Positions 39,946 to 49,374 of a stretch of 64,000 nt of DNA are shown here, piece by piece. Under the pieces are notes generated by a model. It had not been told where the DNA came from. It did not search any database and was given only the letters and a program-made list of their open reading frames with translations. The translations under genes were made by a program, and so were the position numbers. Within the stretch, counting starts at the first letter, position 1. Every line of letters starts with the position of its first letter. Source of the stretch: Variovorax sp. Root411 (GTDB taxonomy: Bacteria > Pseudomonadota > Gammaproteobacteria > Burkholderiales > Burkholderiaceae_C); contig NZ_LMDW01000016.1 of NCBI RefSeq assembly GCF_001425205.1, forward strand, positions 310,001 through 374,000, given 5' to 3'.

Positions 39946-41161
39946 CCGCCTGCAGGGCGAGATCCACGCGCTCGATGCCCAGTCGCTGCGCCGCCGCCGG
40001 CAGATCGCCGAAACCGCCTGCGCGCCCGAGCAGGTCCTCACGCTGGCCGGCGCCGCCGCGCCGCGCACCATGCTCGGCTTCAGCAGCAACGACTACCTCG
40101 GTCTTGCCGCGCACCCTGCATTGGCGCAAGCATGGGCCGAAGGCGCCGCGCTGTATGGCACGGGCAGCGGCGGTTCGCACCTGATCCTCGGTCACTCGCG
40201 CGCCCATGCGCAGCTCGAGGAGAGGCTCGCCGAGTGGATGGCGCCGTTCATTCCCGAGGCGCAGAGCCTGTTCTTCTGCACCGGCTACATGGCCAACCTC
40301 GCGGTGCTGTCGGCGCTCGGCGGTGCCGAGGCGGTCATCTTCTCGGAGTCGCTCAATCACGCTTCGCTTATCGATGGCGCCCGGCTGGCCAAGGCGCGCG
40401 TCGAGCGCTATCCGCACTGCGACGTGGCCGCGCTCGACGCACAGCTCGCCGCCTGCGACGCACCCGTGAAGCTCATCGTCAGCGATGCAGTGTTCAGCAT
40501 GGACGGCCACATCGCCCCCGTGGCCGAACTGCTCGCGCTGGCCGAGCGGCACGATGCCTGGCTGGTGATCGACGACGCGCACGGTTTCGGCGTGCTCGGC
40601 GCCACGGGGCGCGGCGTGCTCGAAGCCTTGGGCCTGCGTTCCGAACGACTGGTGCTCGTGGGCACGCTGGGCAAGGCGGCGGGCGTGTCGGGCGCCTTCG
40701 TTGCGGCGCATCGCACCGTCGTCGACTACCTGGTGCAGCGCGCGCGGCCGTACATCTTCACCACGGCCGCACCGCCGGCCGTCGCGCATGCGCTGCTTGC
40801 GAGCCTGGCGCTGATCGAGGGCGAGGAGGGCGCGGAACGCCGTTCACGGCTTTCGGCCCGCATCGCGCAGCTGCGCCAAGGCCTGAAGGCGGTGCTGCCA
40901 TCGGACGGCAGCGCGTGGCTGCCCGAATCGCCCACTGCGATCCAGCCGCTGATCCTGGGCGACAACGCGCGGGCGATGCGCACCATGGCGCAGCTCGATG
41001 CGCGTGGCCTGCGCGTCGGAGCGATCCGTCCGCCGACCGTGCCCGCCGGCACCGCGCGGCTGCGCATCGCGCTGTCGGCCAGCCACGGCGAGGCCGACGT
41101 CGTGCGGTTGGTCGATGCATTGGGCGATGCCCTGGCGCAACCCTGGAAGGAGGCCGCATGA
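39929..41161 (+). CDS. bioF: 8-amino-7-oxononanoate synthase
   Basis: A 410-aa PLP-dependent alpha-oxoamine synthase condensing pimeloyl-ACP/CoA with L-alanine. Signature segments: [48 protein letters not shown] and the PLP Lys249 ([12 protein letters not shown]). Length is slightly above the usual 385-390 aa. Translation is coupled to bioA (17-bp overlap) and to bioD (ATGA, 4 bp). Confidence 0.95.
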   Translation: MSRLLDRLQGEIHALDAQSLRRRRQIAETACAPEQVLTLAGAAAPRTMLGFSSNDYLGLAAHPALAQAWAEGAALYGTGSGGSHLILGHSRAHAQLEERLAEWMAPFIPEAQSLFFCTGYMANLAVLSALGGAEAVIFSESLNHASLIDGARLAKARVERYPHCDVAALDAQLAACDAPVKLIVSDAVFSMDGHIAPVAELLALAERHDAWLVIDDAHGFGVLGATGRGVLEALGLRSERLVLVGTLGKAAGVSGAFVAAHRTVVDYLVQRARPYIFTTAAPPAVAHALLASLALIEGEEGAERRSRLSARIAQLRQGLKAVLPSDGSAWLPESPTAIQPLILGDNARAMRTMAQLDARGLRVGAIRPPTVPAGTARLRIALSASHGEADVVRLVDALGDALAQPWKEAA

Positions 41162-41886
41162 ACTGGTTCGTCACCGGCACCGACACGGGCATCGGCAAGA
41201 CGCTGGTCAGCAGCGCCATGCTGAGCCTGCTCGCCGGCTCGGGCCTGCGCTCGGTCGGCATGAAGCCGGTGGCCGCAGGGCTCGAAGAGCGCTATGGCGC
41301 ATGGCGCAACGAAGATGTGGAGCAACTGCACGCGGCCGGCAACATCGATGCGCCACTGGCGCTGCGCTGCCCCTACCTGCTGCGCGCGCCGATGTCGCCG
41401 CACCTGGCGGCCAGGGAAGAGGGCGTGCGCATCGCGCTGCAGCCGATGCTCTCGGCCTTCGCCGAACTCTCGGCGCGCGCCGACGCCGTGGTGGTCGAGG
41501 GCGTGGGCGGCTTCTGCGTGCCCTTCGGCGACGACCTCGACAGCGCCGACCTCGCCGTGGCGCTGGGCCTGCCCGTGATCCTCGTGGTCGGCCTGCGGCT
41601 GGGCTGCCTCAACCATGCGCTGCTGAGCGCCGAGGCGATCCGCGCGCGTGGCCTTGTGCTGGCGGGCTGGTTGGCGAGCGTTGTCGATCCCTCGATGCTG
41701 GCGCCGCAGGCCAACCTGCAGACGCTGCGTGGCCGTCTCGGCGCGCCGCTGCTCGGCGTGGTGCCGCATCTGCAACAACCCGGCGCCGCGCAGGCAGCTC
41801 GCCATATCGACTTGCGTGCACTGCGCGCGACGGCGGCCCACGCCGCGCGCCGTGCCGCGGCAGAAGAATCAGCCGCGCTGGCCTGA
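41158..41886 (+). CDS. bioD: dethiobiotin synthetase
   Basis: A 242-aa ATP-dependent carboxylase closing the ureido ring of dethiobiotin. The P-loop is GTDTGIGKT (7-15), with [20 protein letters not shown] and [14 protein letters not shown]. It is last in the bio operon. bioB and the pimelate genes (bioC/bioH) are not in the window. Its 3' end overlaps the convergent aldo/keto reductase gene by 18 bp. Confidence 0.95.
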   Translation: MNWFVTGTDTGIGKTLVSSAMLSLLAGSGLRSVGMKPVAAGLEERYGAWRNEDVEQLHAAGNIDAPLALRCPYLLRAPMSPHLAAREEGVRIALQPMLSAFAELSARADAVVVEGVGGFCVPFGDDLDSADLAVALGLPVILVVGLRLGCLNHALLSAEAIRARGLVLAGWLASVVDPSMLAPQANLQTLRGRLGAPLLGVVPHLQQPGAAQAARHIDLRALRATAAHAARRAAAEESAALA

Positions 41887-42921
41887 TTCGACGAGCCGCC
41901 TGGCGCGCACGCCGCCCTGGCGCTCCAGCATCCAGCCGGGGTACTCGGCGGGCAGCGCGCTCACCTTGTCCAGCGCGGCCAGCTCGTCGCTCGTGAGCTT
42001 GATGGCCGTGGCGGCGATGTTGTCGTCCAGCTGCTCGACGCGCTTGGCACCGACGATCACGCTGGTCACCACCTGCTGGTGCAGCAGCCACGCCAGCGCG
42101 ATCTGCGCAACCGACACCTTGCGCGCTTCGGCCATCTGGCGCATCACGTCGATGCAGTCGTAGGCGCGCTCGACGTTCACCGGCGGAAAGTCGAAGGTGG
42201 TGCGGCGGCTGCCTTTTTCCGCCTGCGTGTCGCGGCCGTACTTGCCGCTCAGCAGGCCGCCCGCGAGCGGGCTCCAGACCATCAGGCCGACGTTCTCGCT
42301 GCGCAGCATGGGCGCCAGCTCGCGTTCCAGGTCGCGCCCGGCGATGGTGTAGTAGGCCTGCAGCGACTCGAAGCGCGCGAGCCGGTCGCGCTCGGCGATG
42401 CCCAGCGCCTTCGCGATCTGCCAAGCCGCCCAGTTCGACACGCCCACGTAGCGCACGTGGCCCTGGCGCACGAGGTTGTCGAGCGCGTGCACGGTTTCCT
42501 CGATGCGCGTGAGGGGGTCGAAGCCGTGGATCTGGTACAGGTCGATGTGGTCGAGCTGCAGGCGCTGCAGGCTGGCCTTGACGCCATCCATGATGTGAAA
42601 ACGCGAGGCGCCCGCCGAGTTGACGCCCTTGCTGCCGGTTTCGCCGAGCACCTTGGTGGCCAGCACGAAGCTGTCGCGCGGCACCTTGAGGTTCTTCAGC
42701 GCCTGGCCGGTGATGACTTCCGACTGCCCTTCGGAATACACGTCCGCGGTGTCGATGAAGTTGATGCCGGCGTCGAGCGCGCGGCCGACGAGCTCTTCGG
42801 CCTCCGACTGCTGCAGGTTGCCGATCTGGCCCCAGATGCCGGAGGAGCCGCCGAAGGTCATGGTGCCGAGGCACAGTTCGGAAACCAGGAGGCCGGTGCG
42901 GCCGAATTTGCGGTATTGCAT
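41869..42921 (-). CDS. aldo/keto reductase
   Basis: A 350-aa NADPH-dependent oxidoreductase with a TIM-barrel fold, close to the YajO/PdxI-like or Tas-like group. The catalytic tetrad is visible as Asp/Tyr in [14 protein letters not shown], Lys in LATKVLGE and His in LYQIHGFDP. The C-terminal NADP site is [18 protein letters not shown] precedes the ATG. It diverges from an AraC regulator across 240 bp, a common arrangement in which the regulator controls the reductase. The substrate is unknown. Confidence 0.93.
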   Translation of the reverse strand: MQYRKFGRTGLLVSELCLGTMTFGGSSGIWGQIGNLQQSEAEELVGRALDAGINFIDTADVYSEGQSEVITGQALKNLKVPRDSFVLATKVLGETGSKGVNSAGASRFHIMDGVKASLQRLQLDHIDLYQIHGFDPLTRIEETVHALDNLVRQGHVRYVGVSNWAAWQIAKALGIAERDRLARFESLQAYYTIAGRDLERELAPMLRSENVGLMVWSPLAGGLLSGKYGRDTQAEKGSRRTTFDFPPVNVERAYDCIDVMRQMAEARKVSVAQIALAWLLHQQVVTSVIVGAKRVEQLDDNIAATAIKLTSDELAALDKVSALPAEYPGWMLERQGGVRARRLVESGQRG

Positions 42922-42978
42922 GGGGAGGTTCCTTTGCGTTGGAAGCAGGCGCCGAAAAGGGCCGACAAGCCCGGGCGA

Positions 42979-43103
42979 CTGCAGAAAAGTATCCCGCCGG
43001 CGCCCGCCCCGTGGCGAGCGCGTTCCTGCAAAGTATTTGCCTGATTCTCCAGACCTCCCGTGCGATGCGTGCGAATCCGGCGAAGGAGCGCTAAGCTGCA
43101 AAG
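42979..43103. promoter_or_regulatory. three direct CTGCA(A/G)A-type repeats in the AKR/AraC divergent region
   Basis: CTGCAGAAAAGTAT (42979-42992), CTGCAAAGTAT (43026-43036) and CTGCAAAG (43096-43103) are similarly oriented in the region between the reductase and AraC genes. AraC regulators typically bind direct repeats, so these are candidate sites. Spacings (47 and 70 bp) are irregular. Confidence 0.35.
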
Positions 43104-43161
43104 CACTCATTCCTCCATGGTGGCCGCCCCTTTGGCCCCCAACCATGACAAGGCCTCGAAC

Positions 43162-44154
43162 ATGTCCGACGAAACTCCCGAAATCGCCGCCGTCATCGCC
43201 CAGCCGATGCCGCTGGACCCCGAACTCGACGAAGCCCGCAAGGAACTGGTGGCGCTGATCGAGCACATCACGCGCGGGCAGGACGGCACCGTCATCACCG
43301 CCGTGCCCGGCCTGCAGGTGTTCTGCATCAGCAAGCCAGAAGGTCCCAAGCACGCCTTCGCGTCTCCCGCGCTGGGCCTGATCGCGCAGGGCTCCAAACG
43401 AATCATCGTGGGCGACGACATCTACGTGTACGACCCGATGCACTACCTCGTCACCTCGGTCGACCTGCCGGTGTGCGGCCAGGTGTGCGTGACGAGCGAG
43501 AAGGAGCCTTACCTCGGCGTGCGGCTGGAACTGGCCCTCGACGAGATCGGCGAGCTCATCGGCGACGAGAAGCTGCCCGCCAAGGCCAATGCGCCAGCCT
43601 CGCGCGGCATGTACGTCAACCGCATCGCCATGCCGGTGCTCGAGCCCGTGCTGCGCCTGCTGCGGCTGCTCGATACGCCGGAAGACGTGCCGATCATGGC
43701 GCCGCTCATCAAGCGCGAGATCATGTACCGCCTGCTGGTCAACGGCGAGGGCGCGCGGCTGCGGCAGATCGCGCTGCAGGACAGCCACACCCAGCGCATC
43801 GCGAAAGCCATCAGCGCGCTGCGCGTCAACTACGCGCAGTCGCTGCGGGTGGAAGACATGGCGCGGGCGGTGCACATGAGCGTGTCGTCGTTCCACCACC
43901 ACTTCAAGGCCGTCACCGCGATGAGCCCGCTGCAGTACCAGAAGCAGCTGCGCCTGCAGGAGGCGCGCCGGCAGATGCTGATTGCCGGCGCCGACGTGGC
44001 GAGCGCCGCGCACAGCGTGGGTTACGAAAGCCCGTCGCAGTTCGCGCGCGAGTACGGCCGCATGTTCGGCGCGCCGCCGCTGCGCGACAAGCGCCGCTGG
44101 CTCGGCGAGGCGGGCAACGACGCGATGGGTGCCGCGTCGATGGAAGCGGCCTGA
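43162..44154 (+). CDS. AraC family regulator (AraC_N type)
   Basis: A 330-aa regulator with an AraC_N (PF06719) ligand domain (about 30-190: LQVFCISKPEGPKHAF, PALGLIAQGSKRIIVGDD) and a C-terminal double helix-turn-helix (about 220-318: VEDMARAVHMSVSSFHHHFKAVT, GYESPSQFAREYGRMFGAPP). This subfamily is usually found next to an oxidoreductase gene, here the divergent aldo/keto reductase. In-frame starts lie upstream (ATG 43117), but 43162 gives the better start context. Confidence 0.92.
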   Translation: MSDETPEIAAVIAQPMPLDPELDEARKELVALIEHITRGQDGTVITAVPGLQVFCISKPEGPKHAFASPALGLIAQGSKRIIVGDDIYVYDPMHYLVTSVDLPVCGQVCVTSEKEPYLGVRLELALDEIGELIGDEKLPAKANAPASRGMYVNRIAMPVLEPVLRLLRLLDTPEDVPIMAPLIKREIMYRLLVNGEGARLRQIALQDSHTQRIAKAISALRVNYAQSLRVEDMARAVHMSVSSFHHHFKAVTAMSPLQYQKQLRLQEARRQMLIAGADVASAAHSVGYESPSQFAREYGRMFGAPPLRDKRRWLGEAGNDAMGAASMEAA

Positions 44155-44188
44155 GTCCGGCCACCGAAGCGCACGGCCGGCACGCTGG

Positions 44189-45130
44189 ATGGCTGAATCG
44201 AAGATCCCCATCTACGGCGCCATCGGCGCCAACGTGGCGATCGCGGTCACCAAGTTCATCGTCGCGGGCATCACCGGCAGCTCGGCGATGCTGTCGGAGG
44301 GCATCCACTCGGCGGTCGACACCTTCAACGGCGTGCTGCTGCTGGTGGGCCTGCACCTGAGCAAGCGTCCGGCGACCGCCGAGCATCCGTTCGGGCATGG
44401 CAAGGAGCTGTATTTCTGGAGCCTCATCGTCGCGGTGTTGATCTTCGGGCTGGGCGGCGGCGTGTCGTTCTACGAAGGCATCCAGCACATCCGGCAGCCG
44501 GAGCCGATGCGCGACCCGACGTGGAACTACGTGGTGCTCGCGGCGGCGGCGCTGTTCGAGGGCACCAGCTTCCTCATCGCGCTGAGGCAGTTTCGCGGGC
44601 AGGCCCGCGGCGTGCCGTTCTGGGAGGCGCTCGACCGCAGCAAGGACCCGACGACCTACACCGTGCTGGCCGAAGATTCGGCCGCGCTGGCGGGGCTGGC
44701 GGTGGCCGCGCTGGGCATCTACTTCAGCCACGCCTTGAACATGCCGATGCTCGATGGCGTGGCCTCGGTGGTCATCGGCGTGCTGCTCGCGGGCGTGGCG
44801 GTGCTGCTCATCGCGCAGTCGCGCGGGCTGTTGATCGGGGAGGGCGTTCGCCCGGAAACCGCGAAGGCCATCCGTGCGGTGGTGATGGAGCAGCCCAGCG
44901 TCGAAGGCGTGGGCCGCGTGCTTTCGATGTACGTCGGCCCCGACGAGGTGCTCGTGGTCGTCGATGTCGACTTCAAGGACGACACCCCCACCGGCGACGC
45001 GGCCGATGCCATCGCGGCCATCGAGAAGCAGGTGCGGGCGCGGTTCCCGATGATCAGGCGCATCTTCGTCGAGGCGAGCGACGCACCCGGAGGCGACGCC
45101 AGCGCCGCAAGACCAGGCGCAGCCTCTTAG
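44189..45130 (+). CDS. cation diffusion facilitator family transporter
   Basis: A 313-aa inner-membrane efflux protein (CDF), about six helices. The metal site is visible as SEGIHSAVDTFNG in helix 2 (a His-x3-Asp pattern) and the matching LAEDSAALAGL of helix 5 (Asp-x3 followed by Ala). A C-terminal cytoplasmic domain follows (EGVGRVLSMYVGPDEVLVVVDVDF). The missing second His in helix 5 suggests substrate other than classic Zn/Cd, perhaps Mn or Fe; this is tentative. It follows the AraC gene by 34 bp. Confidence 0.92.
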   Translation: MAESKIPIYGAIGANVAIAVTKFIVAGITGSSAMLSEGIHSAVDTFNGVLLLVGLHLSKRPATAEHPFGHGKELYFWSLIVAVLIFGLGGGVSFYEGIQHIRQPEPMRDPTWNYVVLAAAALFEGTSFLIALRQFRGQARGVPFWEALDRSKDPTTYTVLAEDSAALAGLAVAALGIYFSHALNMPMLDGVASVVIGVLLAGVAVLLIAQSRGLLIGEGVRPETAKAIRAVVMEQPSVEGVGRVLSMYVGPDEVLVVVDVDFKDDTPTGDAADAIAAIEKQVRARFPMIRRIFVEASDAPGGDASAARPGAAS

Positions 45131-45145
45131 CACCTGCTGAAATTT

Positions 45146-45179
45146 CCCGCGCCGCCCCTGCCATGCAGGTTTCGCGGAA
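45146..45179. repeat. hairpin in the cfa leader
   Basis: CCTGC-CAT-GCAGG (45157-45169) sits inside a second, imperfect pairing of TTCCCGCG (45144-45151) with CGCGGAA (45173-45179). It is 43 bp upstream of cfa and could end the efflux-gene transcript or structure the cfa leader. The run ATTGTTTTGTTC follows 7 bp later. Confidence 0.35.
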
Positions 45180-45221
45180 TCTCGCTATTGTTTTGTTCGC
45201 TGCAGCAACACGGAGTAATGC

Positions 45222-46439
45222 ATGCTTTGGCAAAAGAAGCTGGCACGATGGAGCGCCGTGGTCCGCGAGCGCGCCAACCTGCCCGTGCGGCTCACCCTGT
45301 GGGACGGCCAGTCCTACGACTTCGGCACCTTCAGCGGGCCTTCGGTCACGCTGCATGTGAAGTCGCTGGCCGCGCTTTCGCTGGTGCTGCATCCCACGCT
45401 CGACAACCTGGGCGAGGCCTACGTCAAGAGCAAGATCGACATCGAGGGCAAGCTCAGCGACGTCATCGACATCGCCTATGGCCTCGCCAGCACATCGATC
45501 GACAAGCCCGGCGGTGCGCTGCAGAACATGGCGCGCTACTTCTCGCACACCAAATCGTCGGACAGGAAAGCCGTCGAGTACCACTACGACGTGTCCAACG
45601 AGTTCTATCGGCTGTGGCTCGATCCGAACATGGTCTATTCGTGCGCCTACTTCGAGAACGGCGACGAAGACCTCGCCACCGCGCAACTGAAGAAGATGGA
45701 CCACATCCTCACCAAGATCGAACTGAAGCCGGGCCAGACGCTGCTCGACATCGGCTGCGGCTGGGGTGCGCTGGCGATCCGCGCGGCGCAGAAGTTCGGC
45801 GCGCGCTGCGTGGGGGTGACGCTCTCGCAAAACCAGCTGGAGCTGGCGACCGAACGCGTGAAGGCCGCCGGCCTGCAGGACAACGTCGAGATCCGCCTGC
45901 AGGACTACCGCGACGTGACCGGCCGGTTCGACCGCATCACCAGCGTCGGCATGTTCGAGCACGTGGGCCGCAAGAACCTGCCCGCGTACTTCAGGCGCGT
46001 GCAGGAGCTGCTTGCAGACGACGGCGTGTTGATGAACCACGGCATCACCTCGTCCGACCCCGCGGGCGGCGGCGTGTCGTACGGCGGCGGCGACTTCATC
46101 GACCGCTACGTGTTCCCCAACGGCGAGCTGCCGCACATCGGCCTCGCGCTGCAAGCCATGCAGCAGGGCGGCCTCGAAGCCTTCGACGTGGAGAACCTGC
46201 GCCGCCACTATGTGCGCACGCTGCGCTGCTGGAGCGACGCCTATGAAGCCAACAGCGAGAAGGCGCACGCGTTCGTCGACGAAGAAAGATTCCGCATCTG
46301 GCGCATCTACCTCGCGGGCTGCGCCTATGCCTTCGAGAACGACGACGTGGCCATCTACCAGGTCGTGGGCCGCAAGGCAGGGCGGTCGGCGAACACGCTG
46401 CCGTGGTCGCGCCGCTATATCTACGACGGCACCTCCTGA
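45222..46439 (+). CDS. cfa: cyclopropane-fatty-acyl-phospholipid synthase family protein
   Basis: A 405-aa SAM-dependent enzyme that methylenates cis double bonds of membrane phospholipid acyl chains, acting peripherally on the inner membrane. The N-terminal lipid-binding region is followed by VEYHYDVSNEFYRLWLDPNMVYSCAYF, SAM motif LLDIGCGWGALA, VTLSQNQLELA and SVGMFEHVGRKNLPAYF with the active-site Glu and the GGDFIDRYVFPNGELPH segment. GGAG lies 6 bp before the ATG. It stands alone with 91 bp upstream. Confidence 0.94.
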   Translation: MLWQKKLARWSAVVRERANLPVRLTLWDGQSYDFGTFSGPSVTLHVKSLAALSLVLHPTLDNLGEAYVKSKIDIEGKLSDVIDIAYGLASTSIDKPGGALQNMARYFSHTKSSDRKAVEYHYDVSNEFYRLWLDPNMVYSCAYFENGDEDLATAQLKKMDHILTKIELKPGQTLLDIGCGWGALAIRAAQKFGARCVGVTLSQNQLELATERVKAAGLQDNVEIRLQDYRDVTGRFDRITSVGMFEHVGRKNLPAYFRRVQELLADDGVLMNHGITSSDPAGGGVSYGGGDFIDRYVFPNGELPHIGLALQAMQQGGLEAFDVENLRRHYVRTLRCWSDAYEANSEKAHAFVDEERFRIWRIYLAGCAYAFENDDVAIYQVVGRKAGRSANTLPWSRRYIYDGTS

Positions 46440-46454
46440 CTCTTCACACTGAGA

Positions 46455-46481
46455 GCTTGAGCGCCGGACAAGGGCTCAAGC
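46455..46481. repeat. inverted repeat before the DHA2 transporter gene
   Basis: GCTTGAGC (46455-46462) and GCTCAAGC (46474-46481), 11 bp apart, lie 22 bp before the transporter ATG and 16 bp after the cfa stop. With no T-run it is more likely an operator or leader hairpin than a terminator. Confidence 0.4.
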
Positions 46482-46502
46482 CGTCTATAGCATGCACGGC
46501 TC

Positions 46503-47990
46503 ATGACCTCCACCAACAGAACAACAAACCGCCCCCTCGTCATTGCCTCGATCATGGCCTCCATGGCGATGGTGGCCATCGAAGCCACCATCGTCTCCAC
46601 CGTCATGCCGCAGATCGCCTCCGAACTGGGCGGACTGCATCTGTACAGCTGGGTGTTCGCCTCCTTCCTGCTGGCGCAGACCGCGATGACCGTGGTGTTC
46701 GGCAAGCTCTCGGACCTGTACGGGCGCAAGCCCATCATGTTCGTGGGCATCGCCGTCTTCGTCCTCGGCTCGGTGCTGGCGGGCTTCGCGTGGTCGATGC
46801 CGGCCATGATCTGCTTCCGGCTCATCCAGGGCATCGGCGCGGGAGCCATCCAGCCGGTGGCGCTCACCATCGTGGGCGATCTCTATCCGGTGCGCGAACG
46901 CGGCAAGGTGCAGGGCTGGCTTGCGAGCGTCTGGGCCGTGTCGGCTGTGGTGGGGCCGATGATCGGCGCACTGATCGTGCAGAAGCTGTCCTGGGCGTGG
47001 ATCTTCTGGGTCAACGTGCCCATCGGCCTGGCGGCGGCGGCGGGCTTCTGGCTCTTCCTGCACGAAGCGCCCACGGTGCGCCGCTCGTCCATCGACATGG
47101 TGGGCGCGGTGCTGTTCACCATCGGCATCGCGGCGCTGATGATCGCGCTGACGGAATTCGGCGTCGGCAATGCGGGCGTGGCGCTCGCGTGGGCCGGCTT
47201 GTTCGTCGTCACGCTCGTGCTGTTCATCGCGCAGGAGCGCCGCGCGACCGACCCGATGGTGTCGCTGAAGCTCTGGGGCGCGCGGATGATCGCCGCCGTC
47301 AACGGCGCGGCAATGCTGGCCGGCATGGTGCTGATCGGCATCACGACCTTCCTGCCGATGTACGTGCAGGTGGTGCTCGAACGCTCGTCGGTCACGGCCG
47401 GCCTCACGCTCACGATGGTGATGCTCGGCTGGCCCATCGGCGCGACGCTGACCTCGCGCACCTTCCATCGCATCGGCCTGTGGCGCATGGTGGTGGTCGG
47501 TGCGGCGCTTATTCCGGTGGGCACCTCGGCCTTCGTCCTGCTCGCGCCGGGCAGCTCGCCGGTGCTGCCCGCCATCGGCTCCTTCGTCATCGGCCTGGGC
47601 ATGGGCGTGATGAGCCTGAGCTCGCTGATCCTGATCCAGGAAGGCGTCGATCTTGCGCAGCGCGGCATCGCCACGGCGTCGAACGTGTTCTCGCGCAACC
47701 TCGGCAGTGCGCTGGGCGCGGCCTTCTTCGGCGCGGTCTTCAACTTCGGGCTGACGCGCGGGGATGGCAGCCCGATGTTCACCGACGACCAACTGCGCCT
47801 GCTGCTGCAGGGCGTGCAGGGTTCAGCGGCCAACGACGCGGGCATTCGCCTGGCGCTGGGCGGTTCGCTGCATCTCACCTTCGTGGCGATGCTGGCCGTG
47901 AGCCTGGGTGTGGTCGCGCTGGCGTTGCTGTTGCCGAAGGAAGGGCTGGAAAGCCATGCGGTCGGGGTTGGGAAGCCGGCGCCGAAGTAG
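46503..47990 (+). CDS. MFS transporter, DHA2 (EmrB/QacA) family
   Basis: A 495-aa inner-membrane drug:H+ antiporter, with about 14 predicted helices. Signatures: IEATIVSTVMPQIASEL (motif D1-like), FGKLSDLYGRKPIMFVGIAVFVLGS (motif A), and RLIQGIGAGAIQPVALTIVGDLYP with VWAVSAVVGPMIGAL (motif C). No EmrA-type partner or TetR regulator is adjacent. The substrate is unknown. It converges on a GNAT gene with 6 bp between stops. Confidence 0.93.
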   Translation: MTSTNRTTNRPLVIASIMASMAMVAIEATIVSTVMPQIASELGGLHLYSWVFASFLLAQTAMTVVFGKLSDLYGRKPIMFVGIAVFVLGSVLAGFAWSMPAMICFRLIQGIGAGAIQPVALTIVGDLYPVRERGKVQGWLASVWAVSAVVGPMIGALIVQKLSWAWIFWVNVPIGLAAAAGFWLFLHEAPTVRRSSIDMVGAVLFTIGIAALMIALTEFGVGNAGVALAWAGLFVVTLVLFIAQERRATDPMVSLKLWGARMIAAVNGAAMLAGMVLIGITTFLPMYVQVVLERSSVTAGLTLTMVMLGWPIGATLTSRTFHRIGLWRMVVVGAALIPVGTSAFVLLAPGSSPVLPAIGSFVIGLGMGVMSLSSLILIQEGVDLAQRGIATASNVFSRNLGSALGAAFFGAVFNFGLTRGDGSPMFTDDQLRLLLQGVQGSAANDAGIRLALGGSLHLTFVAMLAVSLGVVALALLLPKEGLESHAVGVGKPAPK

Positions 47991-47996
47991 CCTGCT

Positions 47997-48425
47997 TCAG
48001 CGCACCAGCGATTTCTTCATGTACGCCAGGTAGAAACCGGGCGCGTAATCGTCGATGCGGGCGTACTCCTCATAGCCGTGCTTCAGGTAGAACGGGCGCG
48101 CCTGCCACTCGAAGGTGTCGAGCTTCGCGTTCTTCGCGCCCAACGCGATGGCCTGCTGCTCCGCTTCGGCCAGCAGGCGGCTGCCAAGGCCCGAGCCTCG
48201 CGCGTCTTCTTCGACGAAGAGCACTTCGATGTTGAGCCAGTAGAGAAATACGAAACCGCGCAGACCTCCGAGGATGCGACCGTTCTCGTCCCTCGCGTTG
48301 AGGCGGATGTACTGCTGCTCGGGGTATTCACCGACGAAGCCATAGTTGTAGCGGCGCAGCTTGAGGCCGAGCTCGCCGGCGCGAACCTCTTCGAGGGTGG
48401 CGGGGGCAATGGTGATGTTTTTCAT
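47997..48425 (-). CDS. GNAT family N-acetyltransferase
   Basis: A 142-aa single-domain acetyltransferase. The acetyl-CoA motif is LFVEEDARGSGLGSRLLAEAEQQA (Q/R-x-x-G-x-G/A), followed by AKNAKLDTFEWQARPFYLKHGYEEY, a typical C-terminal beta-bulge region. It is close to the small GNATs with this WQARPFY motif. Acceptor substrate unknown. Confidence 0.9.
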   Translation of the reverse strand: MKNITIAPATLEEVRAGELGLKLRRYNYGFVGEYPEQQYIRLNARDENGRILGGLRGFVFLYWLNIEVLFVEEDARGSGLGSRLLAEAEQQAIALGAKNAKLDTFEWQARPFYLKHGYEEYARIDDYAPGFYLAYMKKSLVR

Positions 48426-48575
48426 TCGGGAGAGGAGTTGTTGTGCGACAGACGACGCAACTCTACTGGCTCGCCCGAAACTCCATCGCGAACCTCATCA
48501 GGTAACTTGGAATCCGTCTTTGGAAAGGCAGTGGCTCTGCGCAGAATCGGCCGAAGCGTTCTTTCGACCATTGCC

Positions 48576-48773
48576 ATGCCACTGCGTACCTTCCATCTTT
48601 CCCCGGCGGCCCAAGTCCGCCAGGTTCTTGCCCTGACATCCACTGCCTGGCGCATTCCGCCGCGCTCGGCGCGCGAAGTGGCGCGCCGGGCGCCGCATGG
48701 CTATATGCCGGTGCGGGCATTGCGGCGCTTGCATGCGGCCGCGGTGCTGGCCTTGCTGCCGCATTCGTGGTGA
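48576..48773 (+). CDS. possible small basic protein, 65 aa
   Basis: In the 386-bp gap 48426-48811 one frame from ATG 48576 has high third-position GC and encodes a basic Arg/Ala-rich peptide (HLSPAAQVRQVLALTS, APHGYMPVRALRRLHAA). It lacks a convincing ribosome-binding site and any family resemblance. The frame is also open further upstream. Low confidence. Nothing else is evident in the gap. Confidence 0.3.
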   Translation: MPLRTFHLSPAAQVRQVLALTSTAWRIPPRSAREVARRAPHGYMPVRALRRLHAAAVLALLPHSW

Positions 48774-48811
48774 ACTCGGCGCCAGGGCCATGAACCTGGA
48801 GGCAAGTGAAG

Positions 48812-49312
48812 ATGCTGATCGTCCTGGGCGGTTTGCCGGGCACGGGCAAGACCACCATCGCGCGCGAAATCGCCGCGCTCGTGCCCGCGGTCTACTTGCG
48901 CATCGACACCATCGAGCAGGCGCTGAGGTCGGCCAGGGTGCTGGCCGGTGACGTGGGGCCGGCCGGCTACATCGTGGCCTATGACCTGGCCCGCGCCAAT
49001 CTTTTGCTCGGGCAGGCGGTCGTGGCCGACTGCGTGAATCCCTTGCCAGCCACGCGCGAGGCTTGGCGCACGGTCGCGGCGGATACCGCATCGCGCATCG
49101 TCGAGGTCGAGATCATGTGCTCGGACGCCGCCGAACATCGGCGCCGCGTCGAGCAGCGAAGCGTCGACGTGCCGGGTCTCGTGCCACCGACATGGGCGGC
49201 CGTTCAGCACCAGGACTACGCGCCATGGAGCACGCAGCGCCTCGTCATCGACACCGCAACCCTCAGCGCGCGCGAGGCCGCGCAGTCGATCCTGTCCCAG
49301 GTGCGCGACTGA
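48812..49312 (+). CDS. AAA-type small-molecule kinase-like ATPase
   Basis: A 166-aa P-loop protein of the zeta-toxin/chloramphenicol phosphotransferase-like AAA_33 group. Walker A is GGLPGTGKTT (6-15). Other segments are YLRIDTIEQALR, the DCVNPLPATREAWR region and HRRRVEQRSVDVPGLVPPTW lid. Its phosphate acceptor is unknown. I chose ATG 48812, nine bases after GGAGG, over GTG 48806, which would be too close to that site. Confidence 0.85.
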   Translation: MLIVLGGLPGTGKTTIAREIAALVPAVYLRIDTIEQALRSARVLAGDVGPAGYIVAYDLARANLLLGQAVVADCVNPLPATREAWRTVAADTASRIVEVEIMCSDAAEHRRRVEQRSVDVPGLVPPTWAAVQHQDYAPWSTQRLVIDTATLSAREAAQSILSQVRD

Positions 49313-49374
49313 GCATCCAGCAGATATCGATATAGAAATTCAGCGCAAACGGTGCGCGCGATGCCTCGGAGAAT

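Noticed and set aside
41887..42921. Search for bioB or another biotin gene after bioD
   Set aside because: The next gene is a convergent aldo/keto reductase. No radical-SAM CxxxCxxC motif occurs in this part of the window.
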